NCBI RefSeq assembly: GCF_022808595.1
Contig: NZ_JAKUCN010000005.1
Coordinates: forward strand, 124,001 to 188,000
Direction of reading: 5' to 3'
Source of the DNA: Microvirga solisilvae
Lineage (GTDB): Bacteria > Pseudomonadota > Alphaproteobacteria > Rhizobiales > Beijerinckiaceae
Length of the DNA stretch: 64,000 bases
Shown here: positions 36,397-45,766 of the stretch, piece by piece
Layout of the letters: every line of letters starts with the position of its first letter
Numbering within the stretch: the stretch's first letter is position 1
Notes under the pieces: generated by a model
The model's database searches: none
What the model was told of the DNA's origin: nothing
The model's input: only the letters and a program-made list of their open reading frames with translations
Made by a program: the position numbers and the translations under genes

Positions 36397-37356
36397 TTAC
36401 TCCGCCGCCTGCTCACGCAACTCGCGCGGCAAAGGAAAGAACACGCTCTCATCCGCCGTCGACACGCTCTCCACCGACACCGTGTAGCGCTCGGCGAAGG
36501 CATCGATGATTTCTTCCACCAGGATCTCCGGCGCGGAAGCTCCTGCCGTGATGCCGAGGCTGCGGATGTTGCCGAACAGCGACCAGTCGATGTCCTCGGC
36601 GCGCAGGATCAGGCGCACCAAGGGGCAACCTTCCCGCTCGGCCACTTCGCGCAGGCGCTGGGAGTTGGAGGAATTGGGCGAGCCCACCACGATCATCGCA
36701 TCCACCTGCGGCGCCACGCGCTTCACCGCACCCTGGCGGTTCGTGGTGGCGTAGCAGATGTCTTCCTTGTGCGGACCGACGATGGAGGGGAAGCGTGCTT
36801 TGAGCGCATCCACCATGTCCTGGGTATCGTCGACGGACAGGGTGGTCTGCGTGACGAAGGACAGGTTCTCCGGATCGGCGGGCTGGAGCCGGGCGATGTC
36901 GTCCACGGTCTCGACCAGGGTCGCAGCCCCTTCCGGCAGCTGGCCCATGGTGCCGATCACTTCCGGATGGCCCGCATGGCCGATCAGGATGATGTGACGG
37001 CCCCGCTTGTTATGGACCTGCGCCTCGCGATGCACCTTGGTCACCAGCGGACAGGTGGCGTCGATGGCGAAGAAATTGCGGGCTTGGGCCGCCTCCGGCA
37101 CGGATTTGGGAACCCCGTGGGCGGAGAAGATCACGGGTGCCTCGGTATCGGGGATCTCGTCGAGTTCCTTGACGAAGACGGCCCCTTTCCGCTTCAGGTT
37201 TTCCACCACGTATTTGTTATGAACGATCTCGTGGCGCACATAGACCGGCGCCCCATGGATCGCCAACGCCTTCTCGACGGCGTCGATGGCGCGCACGACC
37301 CCGGCGCAGAAGCCGCGGGGGGCGCAAAGCTGAATGTCGAGAGCTGGCTTCGTCAT
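36397..37356 (-). CDS. ispH: 4-hydroxy-3-methylbut-2-enyl diphosphate reductase
   Basis: A 319-residue iron-sulfur enzyme, the last step of the MEP isoprenoid pathway, yielding IPP and DMAPP. The three cluster cysteines are in [23 protein letters not shown] and [10 protein letters not shown], and substrate residues in [12 protein letters not shown] are present. It is the first gene of the ispH-thrB-rnhA operon; the 416-bp region upstream is mostly repeats, so its promoter must lie close to the start. Confidence 0.97.
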   Translation of the reverse strand: MTKPALDIQLCAPRGFCAGVVRAIDAVEKALAIHGAPVYVRHEIVHNKYVVENLKRKGAVFVKELDEIPDTEAPVIFSAHGVPKSVPEAAQARNFFAIDATCPLVTKVHREAQVHNKRGRHIILIGHAGHPEVIGTMGQLPEGAATLVETVDDIARLQPADPENLSFVTQTTLSVDDTQDMVDALKARFPSIVGPHKEDICYATTNRQGAVKRVAPQVDAMIVVGSPNSSNSQRLREVAEREGCPLVRLILRAEDIDWSLFGNIRSLGITAGASAPEILVEEIIDAFAERYTVSVESVSTADESVFFPLPRELREQAAE

Positions 37357-37429
37357 GATCCCGCGATGTGGCGAGACGGGGCCCCTCCTGTCAAGCGGGA
37401 GCGGCAGTTATTCGCGGACGGCGCGCTTA

Positions 37430-37709
37430 TTCCCTCCCCCTTGCGGGGAGGGATTGAGGGTGGGGGTCGCAAAGTCAAAGTGCGACGCGAACTTCAGTGA
37501 ACATGAAGGCCACTACCATCTGCTCCCTCTCCCTGAGGGAGAGGGTCGGGGTGAGGGGTTACAGGTCCATCCGGAAAAGTCTCACCCCCTCACCCTCGCT
37601 GCGCTCGACCTCTCCCCACCGGGGAGAGGTGGTCAGAGCCCCGCTAGTTCAATCGCTCACCCAGTCGAACCACCCCCCACCCCTGCCCCTCCCCGCAAGG
37701 GGGAGGGAA
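37430..37709. repeat. Block of GC-rich palindromic repeats
   Basis: Four short palindromes fill the gap between divergent ispH and the antiporter gene. TCCCTCCCCCTTGCGGGGAG (37431-37450) recurs inverted as CTCCCCGCAAGGGGGAGG near 37690. Between them are CTCCCTCTCCCTGAGGGAGA and CTCTCCCCACCGGGGAGAGG. They have CACCC/GGGTG arms, a style widespread between Hyphomicrobiales genes. No gene is present. Confidence 0.8.
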
Positions 37710-37772
37710 TGAGCCCTGGACTCCCCCAAGAAACGCTCGCCCTACGGGAAAAGACTCCCTAGAAAGGGGGCA

Positions 37773-39647
37773 TTGTTCACCGGATCCGATTGCTCGATGG
37801 CCAGCACAGCCTCCCATGTCAGTTTTCTTCCTCCTGTCCTGACCTTCTGCGGGGCAGCCGTGATCGCTGTGCCGGTGTTCCGGTTCCTGGGCCTTTCCGC
37901 CGTGCTGGGCTATCTGGCGGCGGGCGTGGTCATCGGCCCGTCGGGCCTGAGCCTCGTCGGCGATCCGGGAACCATCGCGACCGTGGCCGAGCTCGGCGTG
38001 GTGCTGCTGCTCTTCATCATCGGGCTGGAACTCAAGCTCTCCCATCTCTGGTCCATGAAGCGGGACATTTTCGGCCTCGGCTTCGCCCAGCTGGGCGTGA
38101 CGGCGCTCTGCCTGGGCTTAGCCGCGTCCATGATCGGCTTCGGCCCGAAAGCCGCCTTCGTCATCGGCATTGCGGTCGCTTTGTCGGCCACAGCCATCGC
38201 GCTCCAGATGCTGGGCGAGCGCAACGACCTGCAAACGCCGTACGGACAGCGTTCCTTCGCGATCCTGCTGTTCCAGGATCTCTCCGTCGTTCCCATTCTC
38301 GCCATCCTGCCCCTTCTCGCCTCCGGCATGGCGGCGGAACAGGCCTCGCCCCTCGACCAACTGATTACGGTTGGAGAGACCATCGCCGCCATCGCCGCCG
38401 TGGTTCTCGTGGGCCGCTATGGACTGAACCCTTTCTTCCGCATCCTGGCCCGCACGGGCTCGCGCGAGGTGATGACGGCCTCCGCGCTGCTGGTGGTGCT
38501 GGGTGCCGCCCTGCTCATGCAGGAAGTCGGCCTCTCCATGGCGATGGGCGCGTTTCTCGCAGGCCTTCTGCTCGCCGAGTCGAACTTCCGTCATCAGCTG
38601 GAGGCCGATATCGAGCCGTTCCGTGGCATGTTGCTCGGCCTCTTCTTCATGAGCGTGGGCATGTCCATCGATCTGGCGCTCGTGCGCGAGCAATGGGTTC
38701 TGCTGGCCATCGCCGCGCCCGTGGTGATCCTCGGCAAGACCGTGCTGATCACGGTTCTCTCGCGCATGTTCGGCGCCACATGGCGCGAAGGCCTGCGGTC
38801 CGGCACGCTGCTCTGCACCGCTGGCGAATTCGCCTTCGTGCTCCTGCCCGTGGCGGTCGCCGCCGGACTGATGCCATCGAGCGAAGCGCAATCCGTGATC
38901 GCGCTTGCAGCCATCACGATGCTGCTCGGCCCGATCTTCTCGACCCTCGTCGAGAAGGCTCTGCAAGCACGCCCCGAGCGTGTGGACGATGCGGGCATGG
39001 ACGGGCTGATGGGCCAGGAGGGTGAGCTGTCGAGCCGTGTTCTCGTGATCGGCTTCGGACGTTTCGGGCAGATCGTGAACCAGGTTCTTCTGTCGCAGAA
39101 CATCAACGCTACCGTGATCGACAAGAACGTGGAGCGCGTGCGCGACGCGGGCCGCTTCGGCCTGAAGATCTATTACGGCGACGGAACGCGCCTGGACGTG
39201 TTGCGCGCGGCCGGCGCGGAAAAGGCGGAGATGATCTGCGTCTGCATCGACGACACCGACACCGTCGAAAGAGTGGCCGAGATCCTTCGCGAGAACTTCC
39301 CGAATGCCCGCAGCTTCGTGCGTGCCTATGACCGCATTCACGCGGTGAGGCTTCTGAAGATCGGCGTCGATTATCAGCTTCGCGAAACATTCGAATCCGC
39401 CATTGTCTTCGGCCGTTCGGCGCTCGAGGAGCTGGGGATCGATGCGGAGATCGCCGCCAATTCCGCGCAGGACGTGCGCAAGCGCGACATCGCTCGCCTG
39501 TTCCTGCAGAAGGAGATCGGCACGATGGGCGGCGCGGAACTCGTTGTCGGCGCCAAGATCACGCCCGAGCCTCTCACCTCGCCGAAAGGCAAGGCCAAGG
39601 CACTTAGCCCCGAGACACGCGACATTCTCGGCGAAGGAGCCCTCTAA
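37773..39647 (+). CDS. CPA2-family monovalent cation:proton antiporter with TrkA-N domain
   Basis: A 624-residue Kef-type transporter. Residues 20-395 have about 12 membrane helices, including LGYLAAGVVIGPSG and a pore-lining AFLAGLLLAESNFRHQLE. A RCK/TrkA-N domain with the NAD motif VIGFGRFGQIVNQ begins near 420. It probably exports K+ in exchange for protons. No KefF/KefG partner is nearby. The start may be TTG at 37773, just after AAAGGGGG, or ATG at 37797; neither has ideal spacing. The MATE gene begins immediately after the stop. Confidence 0.9.
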   Translation: MFTGSDCSMASTASHVSFLPPVLTFCGAAVIAVPVFRFLGLSAVLGYLAAGVVIGPSGLSLVGDPGTIATVAELGVVLLLFIIGLELKLSHLWSMKRDIFGLGFAQLGVTALCLGLAASMIGFGPKAAFVIGIAVALSATAIALQMLGERNDLQTPYGQRSFAILLFQDLSVVPILAILPLLASGMAAEQASPLDQLITVGETIAAIAAVVLVGRYGLNPFFRILARTGSREVMTASALLVVLGAALLMQEVGLSMAMGAFLAGLLLAESNFRHQLEADIEPFRGMLLGLFFMSVGMSIDLALVREQWVLLAIAAPVVILGKTVLITVLSRMFGATWREGLRSGTLLCTAGEFAFVLLPVAVAAGLMPSSEAQSVIALAAITMLLGPIFSTLVEKALQARPERVDDAGMDGLMGQEGELSSRVLVIGFGRFGQIVNQVLLSQNINATVIDKNVERVRDAGRFGLKIYYGDGTRLDVLRAAGAEKAEMICVCIDDTDTVERVAEILRENFPNARSFVRAYDRIHAVRLLKIGVDYQLRETFESAIVFGRSALEELGIDAEIAANSAQDVRKRDIARLFLQKEIGTMGGAELVVGAKITPEPLTSPKGKAKALSPETRDILGEGAL

Positions 39648-41024
39648 ATGGATATGCCCGCCTCAGAGCGCGAAGAAGCACGCACCCAGGCGCCTATCTT
39701 CGTGCAGGGCTCAACTATGCGCCACGTTCTCGTGATGACGGGAACGGGAGCCGCTGGCCTGATCGCGATCTTCATCGTCGATCTCGTTTCGCTGCTCTAC
39801 ATTTCCTGGCTCAACAATCCGAGCATGACGGCGGGCGTCGGCATCGCCACCGTCGTGATGTTCTTCTCGGTGTCCATCAATGTGGGATTGATGATTCCGA
39901 TCGGCGCCCTGGTCTCCCGCGCGCTCGGTGCGGGTCATCCTGACGATGCGCGTCGGCTTGCCGCCTCGGGCAGCGTGCTCATGGGCCTCATCGGCATCGC
40001 CGTCAGCGTGATCGCGCTCGCCTTCCTGCCTCAGATCCTGCGCGCGATGGGCGCAAGCGGCCAGGCCTTCGAGGTGGCACAGAGATTTCTCTGGATCGCC
40101 TTGCCGACCAATGTGCTGATGGCGCTCGGCATGGCCTTCTCCACCGTTCTGCGCGCGGCGGGCGACGCCAAGCGCAGCATGTATGCCTCGCTCTCCGTCG
40201 CCATCGTGACGGTGCTGCTCGATCCCATCACGATCTTCGTGCTCGATCTTCAATCCGATGGCGCCGCCTGGACCATCAACATCGCGCGCGTGGCCTATGT
40301 CTATGTGGGCTATCTCTATGTAACGCGCGCCCACCAGCTTCTGTCCCGTCCCACGCTGCAATCGGTGATGCAAGATGCGAAGCCGTTCTTCGCCATCGCC
40401 ATCCCTGCGATCCTCACCAATCTCGCCGCTCCCGCATCGAACGCCTTCTTCACCGGCATCATGTCGAAGTTCGGCGACGAGGCCATTGCCGCCTCCGCCA
40501 TCATCGATCGTGTGACGCCCGTTTCCTTCGCAGGCGTGTTTGCCCTGGCCGGAGCCATCGGCCCGGTTCTCGGGCAGAACTGGGGCGCACGGCGTTATGA
40601 CCGCATGAAGCAGACGCTGAAGGATTCACTGACCTTCATGATCGTCTATGTGCTGGGCGTCTGGCTGCTGCTCGTCGTTCTGCAGCGCCCCATCGTGATC
40701 GCATTCAACGCGCCGCCACTCACGGCCGAGCTGGTGCAGTTCTTCTGCCTGCTGAGCGGCTTCATCTGGTTCTTCATCAGCTTGGTCTTCGTGGCGAACG
40801 CGTCCTTCAACAATCTCGGCTATCCCCTGCTCTCCACCTTCTTCAATTGGGGCAGGGCCACGCTCGGCATGATCCCCTTCGCCTATATCGGTGCGCAGAT
40901 CGGCGGGCCGAAAGGTGCTATTGTCGGCATCGGAGCCGGTTCCATCGCCTTCGGGATTGCCGCCATCATTACGGCCTTCTGGACAATCCGGCGTCTGGAG
41001 AGGCAAGCTGCTCCGATACCGTAG
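39648..41024 (+). CDS. MATE family efflux transporter
   Basis: A 458-residue membrane protein with 12 predicted helices in two MatE repeats. Typical segments: a long first helix region, GALVSRALGAGHPDDARRLA and the second-repeat IGPVLGQNWGARRYDRMKQ. MATE proteins export drugs or metabolites using Na+ or H+. It starts directly after the antiporter stop, so the two are co-transcribed; a functional link is not evident. The substrate is unknown. Confidence 0.92.
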   Translation: MDMPASEREEARTQAPIFVQGSTMRHVLVMTGTGAAGLIAIFIVDLVSLLYISWLNNPSMTAGVGIATVVMFFSVSINVGLMIPIGALVSRALGAGHPDDARRLAASGSVLMGLIGIAVSVIALAFLPQILRAMGASGQAFEVAQRFLWIALPTNVLMALGMAFSTVLRAAGDAKRSMYASLSVAIVTVLLDPITIFVLDLQSDGAAWTINIARVAYVYVGYLYVTRAHQLLSRPTLQSVMQDAKPFFAIAIPAILTNLAAPASNAFFTGIMSKFGDEAIAASAIIDRVTPVSFAGVFALAGAIGPVLGQNWGARRYDRMKQTLKDSLTFMIVYVLGVWLLLVVLQRPIVIAFNAPPLTAELVQFFCLLSGFIWFFISLVFVANASFNNLGYPLLSTFFNWGRATLGMIPFAYIGAQIGGPKGAIVGIGAGSIAFGIAAIITAFWTIRRLERQAAPIP

Positions 41025-41051
41025 GCAGGCTGAGCGTTCAGGGAGTCCGCC

Positions 41052-41768
41052 ATGTTCAACTGGTTCGATCTGATGCGACAGGCGCAGACCCAGGCAGGTT
41101 TCGAAACCCTGGCGCAGCAATTCCAGCTCTCGGGCGATCAGCAGCAAAAGGCGATGGCCGCTCTCATGCCGGCCTTCATCATGGGCCTGCAGCATGCCCT
41201 GGCGGCCAACGGCCCCAACCCGTTCCTGCAATCGCTCATGAGCGGCGGGTATCAGAATTTCTGGCAGATGGCGGGGCGTTCCTTCTCTCCCCAGGCTCAG
41301 CAAGCCGGCAGGCAGGTACTCGACCAGCTTTTCGGCTCCGACGAGGCCAGCCGCCGCGTGGCGCATCAGGCAGCCGACTTCGCCGGCATCGGCGTCGAGA
41401 CCATGCAGCAGATCTTGCCGCTCTATGCGGGCATTCTCGCAGGCGGATTATCGCAATGGATGGCGGCCCAATCGTTCGCGCAGCCTGAAAAGCCGAAGCA
41501 GGATGCGGCCAATCCATGGGCTGAGATGTGGACCGGATGGATGAAATCCGCAGAGCCGCAAAAGCAACCCGCGTCCAATCCTTTTCAGGACATGATGACG
41601 AGCTTCCTGCAGAAGCCGGAAGAGCCCCCGGCGCCGCAGGAGGAGCCCTCTCTCTCCGCGTCATGGGGAGAGATGATGGACAAGGGACGCGAGATGCAAA
41701 TGCAATATCTCACGTCCCTCCAATCAATCATCGAAGACGCCTGGAGTACAGGCGCGAAGAAGCCTTAA
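41052..41768 (+). CDS. DUF937-like protein
   Basis: A 238-residue protein, mostly helical, rich in Gln, Ala and Pro. The first 130 residues resemble the DUF937 family (FETLAQQFQLSGDQQQKAM, ALMPAFIMGLQ). The rest is a Pro-rich linker with repeated KPEE/PQEEP and a C-terminal helix. No signal peptide or membrane helix is seen. The function is unknown. It follows the MATE gene by 27 bp and overlaps the convergent DUF1127 gene by 4 bp. Confidence 0.72.
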   Translation: MFNWFDLMRQAQTQAGFETLAQQFQLSGDQQQKAMAALMPAFIMGLQHALAANGPNPFLQSLMSGGYQNFWQMAGRSFSPQAQQAGRQVLDQLFGSDEASRRVAHQAADFAGIGVETMQQILPLYAGILAGGLSQWMAAQSFAQPEKPKQDAANPWAEMWTGWMKSAEPQKQPASNPFQDMMTSFLQKPEEPPAPQEEPSLSASWGEMMDKGREMQMQYLTSLQSIIEDAWSTGAKKP

Positions 41769-42079
41769 GCCCGCCTGCTCACCAGCTGGACGACGGGCCG
41801 TGCCTTGTGTGGGGCGGCAGCTCGAGCAGCTGGAGCGGTGCGCTTGGCACATCGAACCAACACCCATGACGGCCGATGATGAAGAGGCTCCGCCAGAGCA
41901 TCCGTCACGTCGTTCCGTGTGAGGCCGATATCCTTGAGCATGCGCTCGTCGAATTCGGCGAGGTTCATCACCTCTCGGCGATCCTGAAAAGCTTTCGCGA
42001 GGGATATGAGCACACGCGCGAACTGACCCAGGATGGAGGCTCCGGGAAGGGTCGTGGCGGTTGCTGCAGACCGGGTCAT
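41765..42079 (-). CDS. DUF1127 family protein
   Basis: A 104-residue basic protein whose middle (MNLAEFDERMLKDIGLTRND) is the DUF1127 (YjiS-like) motif. Such small Arg-rich proteins are regulated in several Hyphomicrobiales by the LysR regulator LsrB/VtlR and have been tied to sRNA or phosphate/carbon phenotypes. The extra tail after the motif is Ala/Arg-rich. AGGAG is 9 nt before the ATG. It is divergent from a LysR gene that looks like LsrB/VtlR, which is probably its regulator. Confidence 0.85.
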   Translation of the reverse strand: MTRSAATATTLPGASILGQFARVLISLAKAFQDRREVMNLAEFDERMLKDIGLTRNDVTDALAEPLHHRPSWVLVRCAKRTAPAARAAAPHKARPVVQLVSRRA

Positions 42080-42218
42080 GTCATGTCTCCTTTCGCTCTC
42101 AAGTGGCTTTCACGATCTGTCGGATCAGCCAATGAACATTCAAAAAACTGTCAGAGGAATACCGGAGATCTTCCAGAGATCTGCCATCGGCCTTCCACTT
42201 CAAGTTATTGATATTATT

Positions 42219-42235
42219 AAGGAAAATTTTTCCTT
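42219..42235. promoter_or_regulatory. Palindromic candidate operator between DUF1127 and LysR genes
   Basis: AAGGAAAATTTTTCCTT is an 8-bp perfect inverted repeat around one central T, in an AT-rich stretch of the 246-bp divergent promoter region. It is a plausible binding site for the neighbouring LysR regulator or a promoter element; it does not fit the classical T-N11-A box well. Confidence 0.45.
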
Positions 42236-42325
42236 GTAATGTAACCTATAGCACAGCCCATTACATCACTTGAAACGATTGTTTGAGATATGTATCATCA
42301 GTAAAAATGATGGGAGGGAAAAGCC

Positions 42326-43216
42326 ATGCATTTGCTCGATATCGATCAGCTCCGGACTTTCGTGGCGATTGCGGATACGGGGTCGTTCACGCGGGCGGCG
42401 GAGATCGTGCACAAGACGCAGAGCGCCGTGTCCATGCAGATGAAGCGGCTGGAGGACCGGGTCGGCAAGGCGATCTTCGAACGTGATGGCCGCCTTTCCA
42501 AGCTCACCGACGAGGGCGAGCGGCTGCTCGACTACGCGCGCCGGATCGTGCGCCTGAACGCGGAATGCATGGCCTCCTTCGACGATAACGAGCTGACCGG
42601 CCGGGTGCGCCTCGGCCTTCCCGACGATTACGCCGACCGCTACCTGCCGGAGATTCTGGCACGGTTCTCGCGCTCCAATCCGAAGGCGGAGGTGACGGTG
42701 ATGTGCGAGCCCACGCACAACCTCATCGAGCGTGTGCAGCACGGCGATCTTGACCTTGCCATCATCACGCATGTTGACCGTCGCGGCCCGTCGGAGATCG
42801 TGCGCATCGAGCAGCTTCTGTGGGTGACCTCCGCCCGCCACGGCGTGCATGAGGAGAACCCGATCCCGCTCGCCCTCGGCCGCCCGAATTGCCACTGGCG
42901 CCATTCGGCGACGGAAGCGCTGGAGAGCGCCGACCGCGCCTTCCGCATTGCCTATGTGAGCTATCACTCGACCGCCGTGGGCGCCGCCGTTCTCGCGGGC
43001 CTTGCCGTGTCGGTTCTGCCGGAAAGCGCCGTGCGCCCCGGCATGCGGATTCTCGGCCCCTCGGACGGCTTCCCCGCCCTGCCCTCGTGCAAGATCGGCC
43101 TGATCCGCGCGCGCGGCGAGGAGAACCCACTCGCGGATGCGCTCGGCTTCCACATCAAGCAGTCGCTCGACAATCTGGGCTCGACGCGCCCCGTGTTTCA
43201 GGTCGCTGCCGAGTAA
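42326..43216 (+). CDS. LysR-type regulator resembling LsrB/VtlR
   Basis: A 296-residue LysR protein. The HTH is at residues 8-65 (TGSFTRAAEIVHKTQSAVSM), and the ligand-binding domain follows. The start LDIDQLRTFVAIADTGSFTR and its place divergent from a DUF1127 gene are like LsrB of Sinorhizobium/Agrobacterium and VtlR of Brucella, which control DUF1127 genes, AbcR sRNAs and redox or surface functions. Cys residues are at 81, 127, 189 and 255; redox sensing has been reported for LsrB. GGGAGG precedes the ATG by 7-8 nt. Orthology is inferred, not shown. Confidence 0.85.
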   Translation: MHLLDIDQLRTFVAIADTGSFTRAAEIVHKTQSAVSMQMKRLEDRVGKAIFERDGRLSKLTDEGERLLDYARRIVRLNAECMASFDDNELTGRVRLGLPDDYADRYLPEILARFSRSNPKAEVTVMCEPTHNLIERVQHGDLDLAIITHVDRRGPSEIVRIEQLLWVTSARHGVHEENPIPLALGRPNCHWRHSATEALESADRAFRIAYVSYHSTAVGAAVLAGLAVSVLPESAVRPGMRILGPSDGFPALPSCKIGLIRARGEENPLADALGFHIKQSLDNLGSTRPVFQVAAE

Positions 43217-43219
43217 GCC

Positions 43220-44149
43220 TTACTTCGCGGCGGGCTTGCGCAGCACCAGCACGTTGCCGACAAGAGCGAGCACGACGCCGATGCCTGCGAGCAGCGTCCA
43301 TTGGTATCCCTCGATCAGCGTCGAGACAGTGAGCGCCACGATGGGAAACAGCACTGTCGCATAGCCCGCGCGCGCCGCACCCAAGCGGCGCAGCAGCGTG
43401 AGATACGACATGAAGGCCAGCACCGACGCGCCGATGGCGAGATAGAGCAGAGAGCCGATATATTTCGCCGTGGGTTCGATGATGAATTCGTTTCTGCGCA
43501 GCAGGTTCATCGCCAGCAGCACACCGCAGCCATAGGTCATGCCCCAGGCGGTGGCGGAGAGAAGGGGCGCGCCGCGGCGCTGCACCACCGTCGAGATCAT
43601 GTTGCCGGAGCAGAAGAACAGCGTGCCCATCACGCACAGGCCAAGCCCCTTCAACGCCGCCGCATTAAAGCCCGCGCCCGTGATCTCCGGCCAGAACAGA
43701 AGCCCGATGCCGGCAACGCCGATCACGCCGCCGAGCGCCACGCGCGGCTCCACCTTCTGCCGAAAAACGACGAAGCTGAGCACGAGGTTGAATACGGAGG
43801 CGAGCGAGAACACCACGGAGAGAAGTCCCGACGGCACGCTCAAGCCGCCGTAATAGAACGAGATGAAGTTGAACGAGAACAAGCAGCATCCCACCGCCAT
43901 AAACCGCAGGTGATCGGCAAGTCCGAAGCGCACCTGATGCTTCGTCACCAGCACCCAGCCCCACATGAGCGCGGCGGATAACAGAAAGCGCCACAGCACC
44001 GACATTTCCGGCGCAACGACTCCGAGCTGCGCGCGAATGCCGATCCAGCTCACGCCCCACAGAAAGACGGTGGCGGCATAAAGCCCGAACGTGGTTCCGT
44101 CGAAGCGCTTGGAGTCCGGCGCGGACATCGTGGCGGTGGCCTGGGTCAT
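43220..44149 (-). CDS. EamA/DMT-family transporter
   Basis: A 309-residue membrane protein with ten helices in two EamA repeats (FLWGVSWIGIRAQLG begins the first; FCSGNMISTVVQRRGAP the second). DMT transporters usually export amino acids or metabolites. The ATG at 44149 (MTQATATM) is preferred; the frame opens at 44194 but without SD or conserved residues. It converges with the LysR gene at 3 bp. The substrate is unknown. Confidence 0.85.
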   Translation of the reverse strand: MTQATATMSAPDSKRFDGTTFGLYAATVFLWGVSWIGIRAQLGVVAPEMSVLWRFLLSAALMWGWVLVTKHQVRFGLADHLRFMAVGCCLFSFNFISFYYGGLSVPSGLLSVVFSLASVFNLVLSFVVFRQKVEPRVALGGVIGVAGIGLLFWPEITGAGFNAAALKGLGLCVMGTLFFCSGNMISTVVQRRGAPLLSATAWGMTYGCGVLLAMNLLRRNEFIIEPTAKYIGSLLYLAIGASVLAFMSYLTLLRRLGAARAGYATVLFPIVALTVSTLIEGYQWTLLAGIGVVLALVGNVLVLRKPAAK

Positions 44150-44323
44150 GGCGGCATTTCCCGAAGAAATTTCAGAGCACCCGATTACGCCCATCGCTTC
44201 ATCAGCACAAATGATGAAATGTCATCGATCACCCTTGGAACGGTGATGATACGTTTCACGGAAACGCCTTCAAAGGCGCCGGAAAGTCTCCGAAAACCCT
44301 TGAAAAACCCGCAACAAGCCGTT

Positions 44324-44938
44324 TCAGCAATGCCCGGAAACCCGGCACCGGGTGAGGTAGTAGACCTCCGCCACCAGAAACCCTCCCCATGCCCTCCATC
44401 CCACATAGCGGCTCGACGGAGTCGGTGACGGCTGTGCCTCGATTCCGAGTCGCTGCGCGATCGCCATGGCCCGGCGCATATGCAAAGGATCGCTGACGAT
44501 CAGGACACGCTTGATCCCATGCCTCTCCAGAAGAGGCTTCGCGAAAGCCAGGTTCTCCTGCGTGGTACGGGAGGCCTCCTCCAGCATGATGGCCTCCGGC
44601 GGCACGCCCTGCGCCACGCTCCAATCCCGCGCGGCTGCCGCCTCCGTCAATCGGTCGCCCGGCCCGAGACCGCCGGTCATGACGAGCCTGCTCACGCGGC
44701 CCGCGCGAAGGAGATCGACGCCATGGCGGATACGCTCCTCGAAGACGGGCGAAGGCCTGTCCGTATAAACCGCGGCACCGAGCACGATGGCCGCATCGGC
44801 AGGCCCATCGCTGAAGCGCCGCGCATACAGCGCGATCTCCACCATGGTGCCAATCGCAACAAGCACGAGCAGCGCCAGAACAGCCGCCATGGTGCAAACC
44901 ACAGCGCGACCGAGCCTTCTGTCTGCGTGACGCCGCAT
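44324..44938 (-). CDS. YdcF/DUF218 family membrane-anchored protein
   Basis: A 204-residue protein with one N-terminal membrane helix (about 12-35) and a DUF218 domain. The motif AIVLGAAVYTDRPSPVFEER, GGLGPGD, and EEASRTTQENLAFAKPLL are characteristic, as is ILIVSDPLHMRRA-like VLIVSDPLHMRRA. Relatives include SanA and YdcF, linked to envelope integrity. It is on the same strand as the EamA gene, 174 bp upstream of it. Confidence 0.88.
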   Translation of the reverse strand: MRRHADRRLGRAVVCTMAAVLALLVLVAIGTMVEIALYARRFSDGPADAAIVLGAAVYTDRPSPVFEERIRHGVDLLRAGRVSRLVMTGGLGPGDRLTEAAAARDWSVAQGVPPEAIMLEEASRTTQENLAFAKPLLERHGIKRVLIVSDPLHMRRAMAIAQRLGIEAQPSPTPSSRYVGWRAWGGFLVAEVYYLTRCRVSGHC

Positions 44939-44952
44939 TTCATTTCCCCAAA

Positions 44953-45050
44953 GGTCATCCCGGACGCCGAAGGCGAGCCGGGATCGCGAGACGAGAATGG
45001 CGCCTCATCCGGACAACGATCCCGGATCGGCTTTGCCGTCCGGGATGACG
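44953..45050. repeat. Intergenic inverted repeat, family 2, copy B
   Basis: It begins GGTCATCCCGGACGCCGAAG and ends GTCCGGGATGACG, with internal CGAGACGAGAATGG and CGATCCCGGATCGG. It is related to the element at 11024-11128. It separates the YdcF gene from the HTH gene. Confidence 0.83.
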
Positions 45051-45135
45051 CCACCTCCTATCCCCCCTATCTCAACCTTGACTGTTTTCCCAGATCGGCT
45101 ACATTGTTCTTGTTTTGTTCTGATTATTGATTGCC

Positions 45136-45708
45136 ATGACATCCTATTTCACCTGCCCTATCCTTCCTTCCAATGAAGCCGCCGAACCGGCGAAGTCCAC
45201 CCCCTCCCGCGAAAAGCTCACCCATGACCGCATCGCCGCGATGCGCAATCTCGTGGAGGGCACGACTCGTTCCTACAAACGCATTGCCGAAGAGATCGGC
45301 GTCTCCATCGCCACTGTCTCCCGCTACACGGCGCAGGAGGGCTGGCGACGTCCGCCGGGAGCCGCCGCTCCCGCTCGCACGGCCAATCAGCGCGAACGCG
45401 TGACGCAGAAGCTCTGGAGGCTCACCGAGCGCCACGCGGATGCGCTGGAAGATATGCCCGTGGAGCTCGCCCAACGTTCACTCCAGCCGCTGGCCCGCCT
45501 CACGCGCGTGCTCGGCGACATGGACAAGCACAACCCGCCTCCCGAACCCCAGCGCACGGAATTCGCCTACGACGAGGATGAGCCGCCTCCTCGCACGCTC
45601 CACGAATTGCGCGACGAACTCCAAGCCCATCTCGACCGCATCATGGAGGAAGAAGGCTATGGCTGGGAGGTAAAGGAATGGTGGTTCGAAAGCGGTGGCG
45701 GGATTTAG
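45136..45708 (+). CDS. HTH protein resembling a small terminase subunit
   Basis: A 190-residue protein. Residues 25-75 form a helix-turn-helix (YKRIAEEIGVSIATVSRYTA) followed by GWRRP. The middle is helical (QKLWRLTERHADALEDM) and the C-terminal part is acidic (DEDEPPPRTLHELRDELQAH). HTH plus helical oligomerisation plus acidic tail is the layout of small terminase subunits, including the first gene of gene transfer agent clusters. No terminase large subunit or capsid gene follows here. The call is inference; a transcription factor is possible. Confidence 0.55.
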   Translation: MTSYFTCPILPSNEAAEPAKSTPSREKLTHDRIAAMRNLVEGTTRSYKRIAEEIGVSIATVSRYTAQEGWRRPPGAAAPARTANQRERVTQKLWRLTERHADALEDMPVELAQRSLQPLARLTRVLGDMDKHNPPPEPQRTEFAYDEDEPPPRTLHELRDELQAHLDRIMEEEGYGWEVKEWWFESGGGI

Positions 45709-45766
45709 GGAGAAGCTGCATTTGCAGAATTGCGCATCCAGACAGTTTTGCTTATTGAACGAGCTT

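Noticed and set aside
37430-37709. The repeated GC-rich palindromes as a CRISPR array.
   Set aside because: Units differ in sequence and spacing and alternate in orientation; there are no regular spacers and no cas genes.
42080-42325. A possible AbcR small RNA in the DUF1127-LysR gap, as in other Hyphomicrobiales.
   Set aside because: I found no CTCCC-type loop or terminator with a T-run in the gap. The only clear fold is the AAGGAAAA palindrome.
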